From assembly GCA_017555455.1 (NCBI GenBank), contig JAFZGJ010000016.1, forward strand, positions 1 to 36,410: a stretch of 36,410 bases of DNA, written 5' to 3'. Of the stretch, positions 30,921 to 36,410 are shown piece after piece. Each line of letters starts with the position of its first letter. Within the stretch, counting starts at the first letter, position 1. The notes beneath the pieces were generated by a model that was given only the letters and a program-made list of their open reading frames with translations, was not told the DNA's origin and ran no database searches. The translations under genes were made by a program, and so were the position numbers. The DNA is from Lachnospiraceae bacterium (GTDB taxonomy: Bacteria > Bacillota > Clostridia > Lachnospirales > Lachnospiraceae).

Positions 30921-32159
30921 ATGAGAAAAACGGAATTACTGATACCTGCAAGTAATTTGGAAGTGTTAAAAACAGCGGTTATTTTTGGTGCTGATGCAGT
31001 ATATATTGGAGGAGAAGCCTTTGGACTTCGTGCCAAGGCGAAGAATTTTTCCCTGCAGGATATGAGAGAAGGGATTGCTTTTGCTCATGAAAGAGGAGTA
31101 AAGGTATATGTGACTGCCAATATTCTTGCCCATAACTATGATTTAGAGGGTGCAAGAAAATACTTTGGGGAATTAAAGGAAATTAAACCAGATGCTTTAA
31201 TTATTTCAGATCCCGGCATGTTTACTTTGGCAAAGGAAGTGTGTCCTGAAATAGATATACATATATCTACTCAGGCAAACAATACTAATTATCTGACCTA
31301 TGATTTCTGGTATAAAATGGGAGCTACAAGAGTTGTTTCTGCCAGAGAATTATCTTTAGCTGAAATTAAGCAAATCAGGGAACATATTCCGGAAGATATG
31401 GAAATAGAAAGCTTTATTCATGGAGCTATGTGCATTTCCTATTCCGGCAGATGTCTGCTTAGTAATTATTTTACCGGCAGAGATGCCAACCATGGGGCCT
31501 GTACTCATCCCTGCAGATGGAAATATGCGGTGGTGGAGGAAAGTCGTCCCGGAGAATATTTACCTGTATATGAAAATGAAAGAGGAACCTATATTTTCAA
31601 CTCCAAGGATTTGTGTATGATTGAACATATTCCGGAGATTCTGGATGCGGGAATTGACAGCTTGAAAATTGAAGGGCGAATGAAAACCGCTCTTTATGTA
31701 GCTACCGTTGCCAGAACTTATCGTAAAGCTTTGGATGATTTTATGGAATCGGAAGAAAAATACCGTAACAATATGGAATGGTACAAAGCGGAAATCGGTA
31801 AATGTACTTATCGTCAGTTTACTACAGGCTTTTATTTTGGTAAGCCGGATGAAAATACCCAGATTTATGACAGTAATACTTATATAAATGAGTATATTTA
31901 TCTTGGTATTGTAGGTGAAATTAATGAAAAAGGACTTATACGTATTGAACAGAGAAACAAATTTTCTGTTGGCGATGTGATTGAAATTATGAAGCCCAAT
32001 GGAGATAATGTGGAAACCAAGGTCTTGGCAATGTTTAATGAAGAGGGAGAGTCCATGGAAAGTTGTCCTCATCCAAAGCAGGTGGTTTATTTACAGCTTG
32101 ACAAACAACCCCAAGTATATGATATTTTACGAGTAGCCAATGCAAAAGAAGAGGTTTAG
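30921..32159 (+). CDS. U32 peptidase-family protein, tRNA ho5U hydroxylase-like (TrhP)
   Basis: The start at ATG 30921 (MRKTELLIPASNLEVL) has GCAGGAGGAAAGA upstream; the longer frame lacks an RBS. The 412 residues have the family signature ESFIHGAMCISYSGRCLLSN ... NHGACTHPCRWKY, with four conserved Cys, then YIFNSKDLCMIEHIPEIL, GIDSLKIEGRMKT and a C-terminal beta domain. In E. coli and Bacillus such proteins, named peptidases, are needed for prephenate-dependent hydroxylation of U34 in tRNA. With TrmR next door the pair should make mo5U34. Bacillus has two U32 genes here; only the longer (YrrO-like) one is present. Confidence 0.9.
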   Translation: MRKTELLIPASNLEVLKTAVIFGADAVYIGGEAFGLRAKAKNFSLQDMREGIAFAHERGVKVYVTANILAHNYDLEGARKYFGELKEIKPDALIISDPGMFTLAKEVCPEIDIHISTQANNTNYLTYDFWYKMGATRVVSARELSLAEIKQIREHIPEDMEIESFIHGAMCISYSGRCLLSNYFTGRDANHGACTHPCRWKYAVVEESRPGEYLPVYENERGTYIFNSKDLCMIEHIPEILDAGIDSLKIEGRMKTALYVATVARTYRKALDDFMESEEKYRNNMEWYKAEIGKCTYRQFTTGFYFGKPDENTQIYDSNTYINEYIYLGIVGEINEKGLIRIEQRNKFSVGDVIEIMKPNGDNVETKVLAMFNEEGESMESCPHPKQVVYLQLDKQPQVYDILRVANAKEEV

Positions 32160-32204
32160 GTTGGAATGCTGAGTTAAGAGAGCAGCTTCAAAGAAGAGGA
32201 AATT

Positions 32205-34316
32205 ATGAAAGAATTAATTAATGTAGAAAATATTTTTGCTGAAAATGTATTTACCATGGGGAAAATGAAGGCCCGCCTTCCGAAATCTGCTTATAAAGAA
32301 GTGGTAAGAGTTATGGAACAGGGAGGAGAGTTATCCCTTGCAACAGCCGATATCATTGCAAAAGCCATGAAGGACTGGGCGGTAGAAAAAGGAGCAACCC
32401 ATTATTCCCATTGGTTCCAGCCATTGACAGGAATTACTGCGGAAAAACATGATTCCTTTATTACCCACCCGGATGAAGACGGAAAAATGATTATGGAATT
32501 TTCCGGAAAGGAATTAATTAAAGGAGAGCCGGATGCATCTTCCTTCCCTTCCGGAGGACTTCGTGCTACTTTTGAAGCCAGGGGTTATACTGCTTGGGAT
32601 ATTACATCTCCGGCTTTTATTAAAGAAGCCGCAACAGGTCCTATTCTTTGTATTCCAACGGCGTTTTGTTCTTATACCGGAGAAGCTTTGGATAAAAAGA
32701 CACCGTTACTTCGTTCTATGGAGGCGTTAAGTGTACAGGCTTTAAGAATTGTACATTTATTTGGAAATACAGAAGCAGCTAAGGTAATTGCATCTGTAGG
32801 TGCGGAACAGGAATATTTCCTGGTAGATCAGAAAAAAGCACAGCTTCGTGAAGATATTATTTTTTCCGGAAGAACTCTGTTCGGAGCTCCAGCGCCTAAG
32901 GGACAGGAAATGGATGACCACTATTTTGGAGTTATCCGTGAACGTATCGGCGGTTACATGAAAGAACTGAATGAAGAACTGTGGAAATTAGGAGTTACTG
33001 CCAAAACACAGCATAATGAGGCAGCTCCGGCACAGCATGAATTGGCACCTATTTATGAAACGGCTAATATTGCCGCAGACCATAACCAGATTGTTATGGA
33101 AACCATGAAGCGAGTGGCTGCAAAACACGGACTTCGTTGTTTATTACACGAAAAACCATTTGAAGGTGTTAACGGTTCCGGGAAACATAATAACTGGTCC
33201 ATAAATACAGATAATGGATATAACTTATTAGATCCCGGTGATACACCTAATGAAAATATCCAGTTTTTACTGATATTAGCTTGTATCATGAAGGCGGTAG
33301 ATACCCATGCGGATTTGCTTCGTCAGAGTGCTTCTGACGTAGGCAACGATTTGCGTCTGGGGGCAGATGAAGCACCACCTGCAATCATTTCCATTTTCTT
33401 GGGAGAACAGTTGGAGGACGTGGTAAAACAGTTGGTAGAAACCGGTGTTGCGGAAACTTGTATTGAAGGTGGCGTGATGAAAACCGGTGTATCCACATTA
33501 CCGGATTTTGAAAAAGATGCCACAGACCGTAACCGCACTTCTCCGTTTGCTTTTACTGGAAATAAATTTGAATTCCGTATGGTAGGAAGTGAGGACTCTA
33601 TCGGTAGTCCGAACACTACGTTAAATGCTATTGTGGCAGAAGCTTTTTGTGAAGCGGCAGACCGATTGGAAAAGGCGGAAAACTTTGACAAAGCAGTACA
33701 TGATTTAATTAAAGAATATATGACCAAACACCAGAGAATTATTTTCAATGGTAACGGTTATTCTGAGGAATGGGTAGAGGAAGCGGCAAGAAGAGGACTT
33801 CCAAACATTGCTACTATGGTAGAAGCGGTAGATACCCTTACTACAGATAAAGCGGTTAAGTTATTTGAACGTTTTGGTATTTTTACCAAAGCGGAATTGG
33901 AATCCCGTGTGGAAATTTTATATGAAACTTATGCCAAAACCATCAATATTGAAGCCTTAACAATGATTGATATGGCTTCGAAACAGATTATTCCTGCGGT
34001 AATTTCTTATACAAAGGAGTTGGCGGAAACTGTAGTGATGGTTATGAAAGCCGGCTTGGAGGCGTCTGTACAGAGAGAATTGCTGGAAAAAGTAAACGGT
34101 CATTTAAAAGAAATGCAGGATGCGTTGATGAAATTGCAGCAGGCAGAAGCGAAAGCCAGAGCTATGAAACCGGGAAAAGAGCAGGCATTTTTCTATAAGG
34201 ATGAAGTAAAAACTGCCATGGATGCATTGCGCGTGCCGGCAGATAAATTGGAAGTACTTGTAGATAAGAGAGTTTGGCCGTTCCCAACCTATGCGGATTT
34301 AATTTTTGAAGTTTAA
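32205..34316 (+). CDS. glnN: Type III glutamine synthetase
   Basis: ATP-dependent synthesis of glutamine from glutamate and ammonia by the large GSIII dodecamer. The 703 residues match GSIII length and carry [55 protein letters not shown] and [17 protein letters not shown] in the active site, and [14 protein letters not shown]. The C-terminal helical region ([16 protein letters not shown]...) is also complete. RBS AGAGGAAATT. The gene sits 97 bases before tRNA-Gln. Confidence 0.97.
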   Translation: MKELINVENIFAENVFTMGKMKARLPKSAYKEVVRVMEQGGELSLATADIIAKAMKDWAVEKGATHYSHWFQPLTGITAEKHDSFITHPDEDGKMIMEFSGKELIKGEPDASSFPSGGLRATFEARGYTAWDITSPAFIKEAATGPILCIPTAFCSYTGEALDKKTPLLRSMEALSVQALRIVHLFGNTEAAKVIASVGAEQEYFLVDQKKAQLREDIIFSGRTLFGAPAPKGQEMDDHYFGVIRERIGGYMKELNEELWKLGVTAKTQHNEAAPAQHELAPIYETANIAADHNQIVMETMKRVAAKHGLRCLLHEKPFEGVNGSGKHNNWSINTDNGYNLLDPGDTPNENIQFLLILACIMKAVDTHADLLRQSASDVGNDLRLGADEAPPAIISIFLGEQLEDVVKQLVETGVAETCIEGGVMKTGVSTLPDFEKDATDRNRTSPFAFTGNKFEFRMVGSEDSIGSPNTTLNAIVAEAFCEAADRLEKAENFDKAVHDLIKEYMTKHQRIIFNGNGYSEEWVEEAARRGLPNIATMVEAVDTLTTDKAVKLFERFGIFTKAELESRVEILYETYAKTINIEALTMIDMASKQIIPAVISYTKELAETVVMVMKAGLEASVQRELLEKVNGHLKEMQDALMKLQQAEAKARAMKPGKEQAFFYKDEVKTAMDALRVPADKLEVLVDKRVWPFPTYADLIFEV

Positions 34317-34344
34317 AAAAGTTTAAAAATTTTTAAAAAAGTAC

Positions 34345-34373
34345 TTGCATTTTGAAAAAAGGTGTAGTATTAT
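34345..34373 (+). promoter_or_regulatory. Promoter of the tRNA-Gln gene
   Basis: TTGCAT (34345-34350), 17-base spacer, TATTAT (34368-34373; TATAAT overlaps three bases later). Transcription would begin about 33 bases before the tRNA. No terminator hairpin is visible between glnN and here, only a TTTAAAAA-rich run. Confidence 0.65.
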
Positions 34374-34413
34374 AATCAAGTGCTTAGGGAAAACAACTAC
34401 AGCACTTGAATAA

Positions 34414-34485
34414 AGGGCTATCGCCAAACGGTAAGGCAACGGACTCTGACTCCGTCATCTCAAGGTTCGAATCCTTGTAGCCCTG
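34414..34485 (+). tRNA. tRNA-Gln, anticodon CUG
   Basis: The acceptor stem is AGGGCTA/TAGCCCT, the D arm GCC...GGC, and the anticodon stem ACGGA/TCCGT. The loop CTCTGAC gives anticodon CTG (CAG codons). The T arm is CAAGG-TTCGAAT-CCTTG and the discriminator base is G. CCA is not encoded. Bacterial Gln tRNAs usually have a weak U1-A72 pair; here it is A1-U72, also weak as GlnRS or GatCAB systems prefer. Confidence 0.95.
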
Positions 34486-34493
34486 CTAAATGG

Positions 34494-34526
34494 AACCTCA
34501 TTAGTGAAAACTGATGAGGTTTTTTG
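34494..34526 (+). terminator. Terminator of the tRNA-Gln transcript
   Basis: AACCTCATTAGT (34494-34505) pairs with ACTGATGAGGTT (34510-34521; one T-G wobble) around a GAAA tetraloop, then TTTTTG. Confidence 0.92.
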
Positions 34527-34807
34527 TCGTGTAAATGCTTGATTTTATTGGGGTTGTAGCATGTTTGGATTTATTAGAGATAAAATCGTAAAAAATTTGA
34601 AAAATATCATTTTACTGGATTTTCCTGAAAAAACAGGGCTTTTTCTAATGGATAGGTCAATTTATAGGTCAAGGTAAAAATGGTTGAAATCCTGATAAAT
34701 AAAGGAAAAGTAAAGAAATAGTTGTGTTAGATAATAAAGTATATTCCTTGGGGTAGTGTGTGATTATATTGAGTCACAAAGCTTTTAATTTAGGAAGGTA
34801 CTATATA
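34527..34807. other. A+T-rich gap after tRNA-Gln, no supported gene
   Basis: A 38-codon frame from ATG 34561 (MFGFIRDKIV...) has no RBS. CCTG-AAAAAA-CAGG followed by CTTTTTC near 34624-34645 is a weak hairpin. A perfect 9-base direct repeat ATAGGTCAA lies at 34652-34660 and 34664-34672. Such paired repeats downstream of a tRNA may be left from an excised integrated element, but nothing here proves it. Confidence 0.35.
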
Positions 34808-34831
34808 ATGGAAAAGGAAATAGATAAATGA
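34808..34831 (+). CDS. Possible 7-residue leader overlapping the next ORF
   Basis: ATG 34808 after AGGAAGG (spacing about nine) opens MEKEIDK and stops at TGA within ATGA, which is also the start of the ORF at 34828. It could couple translation of the membrane peptide. Confidence 0.25.
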   Translation: MEKEIDK

Positions 34832-34932
34832 GAAGTATTATTTTTGTTATGGTTAGTGTAATTACATTTACATCATTAATGTTGTTTGAAGTATTGATAG
34901 TAATAAAAAAATCTGAAACAACTATTGATTAA
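34828..34932 (+). CDS. 34-residue single-span membrane peptide
   Basis: MRSIIFVMVSVITFTSLMLF then EVLIVIKKSETTID. AAAGGA lies nine bases before the ATG. Residues 3-26 form one hydrophobic helix, with a short positively charged tail. No family is recognised. The size and shape recall type I toxin or signalling membrane peptides, but no antisense RNA is evident. The region to 35067 holds nothing else supported. Confidence 0.45.
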   Translation: MRSIIFVMVSVITFTSLMLFEVLIVIKKSETTID

Positions 34933-35067
34933 AACTTTAATAGGTTTTAGTAAAAAAAGAAATACAAGTAGTTATAGTAAAAACAAGTCAGTTATAATAG
35001 CAGTTGATTTAATTTTACAAAATGGATAATATGAATATATAATAAAAGAAAACAGGGGGAGATACCA

Positions 35068-35850
35068 ATGAGAAAAAGATTAATGATGTCATTCATGGTA
35101 GGGCTATTAACATTAACTTCTGCAATGCCGGTCTTTGCAGCACCAAAACAGATGGTGGATGGCAATATGTTTGATGCCCAGTATTATGCTACCAATAATC
35201 CGGATGTAGTAGCAGTATTTGGAACGGATGAAACTATGTTATACAGTCATTATGCGAACTGTGGAAAGAACGAGGGAAGAAAGCCTTATGCAGAAGGAGC
35301 AGTTACTCCGAAATTTGATGCTGTTTACTATGCAAAGAATAATCCGGACGTAGTGGCTGTATTCGGAACGGATGAAACTATGCTTTACAATCATTATGTA
35401 AATTGCGGAAAAAAGGAAGGAAGAATTCCTTGTGAAAATGGAGTTCCTTTTATGGAAGTTGCACCTTTGGAAGCACCAGTACAACCTCAAACATCTACAG
35501 TAGAAATACCCAAAAGCAATGGAACGTTTCCTTATGAATTGTTTGTTTTATATTATGATAACATGGGGTATCCATATTTTTACTATATTGGACTTAATAA
35601 TCCATACCTGTCTGAAGAAGATTTAGCTAAGCAGTTAGCATGTAGAGATGCACAATGGGATTATATGTGTAAACATTTTAGTAGACCGGATGACTCAATT
35701 TCAGTTAATTACTGGTGGGACCCTGCAGGGGAACGTGAAAATGGTGATCCTATTTATATGCATTGTATTTCTGAATGCAATGGAGTTAGATTACCATCTC
35801 CGCAAGCAAGAGGAATATATACTTCAGGACGATTTAAATATCGTGAGTAG
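35068..35850 (+). CDS. Secreted protein with two FDAxYY repeats
   Basis: A signal peptide (MRKRLMMSFMVGLLTLTSAM, cleavage near AFA/AP at about 25) is followed by two 40-residue repeats: FDAQYYATNNPDVVAVFGTD (about 34) and FDAVYYAKNNPDVVAVFGTD (about 89), each continuing ETMLYxHYxNCGKxEGR. These modules are common in secreted proteins of Lachnospiraceae. A Pro/Glu linker leads to a 110-residue C-terminal domain rich in Tyr and Trp with three Cys (LACRDAQWDYMCKHF, YMHCISECNG), which I do not recognise. RBS AGGGGGAGATACCA. The function is unknown; extracellular. Confidence 0.85.
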   Translation: MRKRLMMSFMVGLLTLTSAMPVFAAPKQMVDGNMFDAQYYATNNPDVVAVFGTDETMLYSHYANCGKNEGRKPYAEGAVTPKFDAVYYAKNNPDVVAVFGTDETMLYNHYVNCGKKEGRIPCENGVPFMEVAPLEAPVQPQTSTVEIPKSNGTFPYELFVLYYDNMGYPYFYYIGLNNPYLSEEDLAKQLACRDAQWDYMCKHFSRPDDSISVNYWWDPAGERENGDPIYMHCISECNGVRLPSPQARGIYTSGRFKYRE

Positions 35851-36060
35851 TATGAAGTATCTTCTTTCTATGTAATATAATAATAGAATATCTGTGAAAT
35901 ATTTTTATGCGGAAAATGATTCGTTTTTATTTAATACATATTAGCTGTTAACAGATTTTATACAGAATATTCATGAAGATTATATTAGTTAGGAATCGTA
36001 TTATTTAATCATTCACCTATATATTATGAAATCAATAATATAAGAAAAGAGGTGATTGCG
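35851..36060. promoter_or_regulatory. A+T-rich gap before the second tiny membrane peptide
   Basis: No ORF or terminator hairpin of note. It presumably contains the promoter for the peptide at 36061; I cannot assign boxes with confidence. Confidence 0.2.
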
Positions 36061-36165
36061 TTGTCGAAACGAAAGTTTATGGATTTACTATTGGCAGTAG
36101 TGGCAGCTGTTGTAATGGTGGCTGATACAGTACACAATAAAGATTCAGAAAAGAAAATTGAATAA
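36061..36165 (+). CDS. 34-residue single-span membrane peptide (TTG start)
   Basis: TTG 36061 is eight bases after AAGAGGTGATTGCG and encodes MSKRKFMDLLLAVVAAVVMV followed by ADTVHNKDSEKKIE. A basic N-terminus, one hydrophobic helix (about 8-20) and a charged tail suggest a tiny membrane protein. There is no Cys, so an AgrD-type cyclic peptide is unlikely. Its own terminator follows 15 bases later. No family recognised. Confidence 0.5.
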   Translation: MSKRKFMDLLLAVVAAVVMVADTVHNKDSEKKIE

Positions 36166-36179
36166 GAGGTATGAATAAG

Positions 36180-36211
36180 GAGGATTTCCCTTGATGGGAA
36201 GTCCTCTATTT
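36180..36211 (+). terminator. Terminator hairpin at the group II intron insertion point
   Basis: GAGGATTTCCC (36180-36190; its first base continues the preceding line) pairs with GGGAAGTCCTC (36196-36206) around TTGAT; then TATTT. Eleven pairs including one T-G. It ends the small membrane-peptide gene, and the intron 5' end follows directly. Confidence 0.8.
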
Positions 36212-36213
36212 GT

Positions 36214-36410
36214 GTGTGCCGAGCATGTCACTAATCTTACTGGTGAAAGTCCAGTCACGGGTATTTACTGCCAAGTGTAGCGAACCACAAGTTGGTATCA
36301 GTAATGGTATGGATGGAGGAAGTGGTGTAGCAAAGTTCTTGAGCCTACGTACAGAAACTTGATAAGGCGATTAGGTGGGTAAGGTTGCACATCAAACCGA
36401 AGCCCGAATG
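36214..36410 (+). mobile_element. 5' part of a group II intron (continues past the window)
   Basis: The sequence opens GTGTGCCGAGCATG (a start at 36212 is equally readable), matching the GUGYG 5' splice consensus. It then shows domain I hallmarks: GGTGAAAGTCC...CACGGG, GCCAAGTGTAGCGAACC, CAAGTTGGTATC, and AAACCGAAGCCCGA near the end. These are conserved blocks of bacterial group II introns that carry a reverse transcriptase-maturase. The reverse transcriptase itself would lie beyond 36410. Its position just after a terminator stem-loop is the insertion habit of class IIC introns; I did not confirm the class from the RNA fold. Confidence 0.85.

Noticed and set aside
34561-34677. 38-codon ORF MFGFIRDKIVKNLKN...
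   Set aside because: No Shine-Dalgarno site and no recognisable motif.

Overview
The window is low-G+C Firmicutes DNA with strong Shine-Dalgarno sites. Its gene neighbourhoods (gdpP-rplI-dnaB, ireB-ruvX-DUF1292-rnj, trmR-U32 peptidase, type III glutamine synthetase, pyruvate formate-lyase with its activase, cwlD and mecA) point to a strict anaerobe of the Clostridia, most likely Lachnospiraceae. This is inferred from gene content; no rRNA is present.

Bases 1-140 look like the right end of an IS21-family insertion sequence, with three copies of a 24-base terminal repeat. It abuts a small integrative element at about 141-5800: XRE repressor, two small unknown proteins, a membrane protein overlapping a Tn916-Orf21/FtsK-like ATPase with two frameshifts, a replication initiator of the CRESS-DNA type (HUH nickase plus superfamily 3 helicase), a Xis-like protein and a tyrosine integrase. 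Just upstream of the Rep gene is a perfect 9-bp stem whose loop carries TAGTATTAC, the nonanucleotide nicked by circovirus and nanovirus Reps. The element therefore looks like a bacterial integrative relative of CRESS-DNA replicons, apparently partly decayed.

Bases 5900-11600 are core genes: GNAT acetyltransferase, HAD phosphatase, then gdpP, rplI, dnaB and a coiled-coil protein. Bases 11600-15900 hold a fermentation locus: 2[4Fe-4S] ferredoxin, PFL activase, and a pyruvate formate-lyase split over separate genes. The 679-residue core has the Cys-Cys site but no glycyl-radical domain. The 80-residue glycyl-radical domain is its own gene, and between them is a Cys-rich paralogue of that domain that has lost the glycine loop. 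A 192-base structured spacer separates core from small subunits. A DUF1858 redox protein is divergent.

Bases 15900-24700 carry mecA, a 630-base gene-free stretch with a promoter and a candidate structured RNA, a membrane-anchored SH3/GH18 hydrolase, cwlD, and prmA-rsmE-cysteine desulfurase-thiI. Bases 24700-34500 carry an HPr-like protein without its histidine, mtaB, the ireB-ruvX-DUF1292-rnj-ylbF group, an MltG-like stub, trmR and a U32 peptidase (wobble-uridine modification), glnN and tRNA-Gln(CUG). The last 2 kb is accessory: tiny membrane peptides, a secreted protein with two FDAxYY repeats, and the 5' part of a group II intron a few bases after a terminator hairpin.

The best candidates for a noteworthy system are the CRESS-type integrative element with its virus-like origin and the three-gene split pyruvate formate-lyase.
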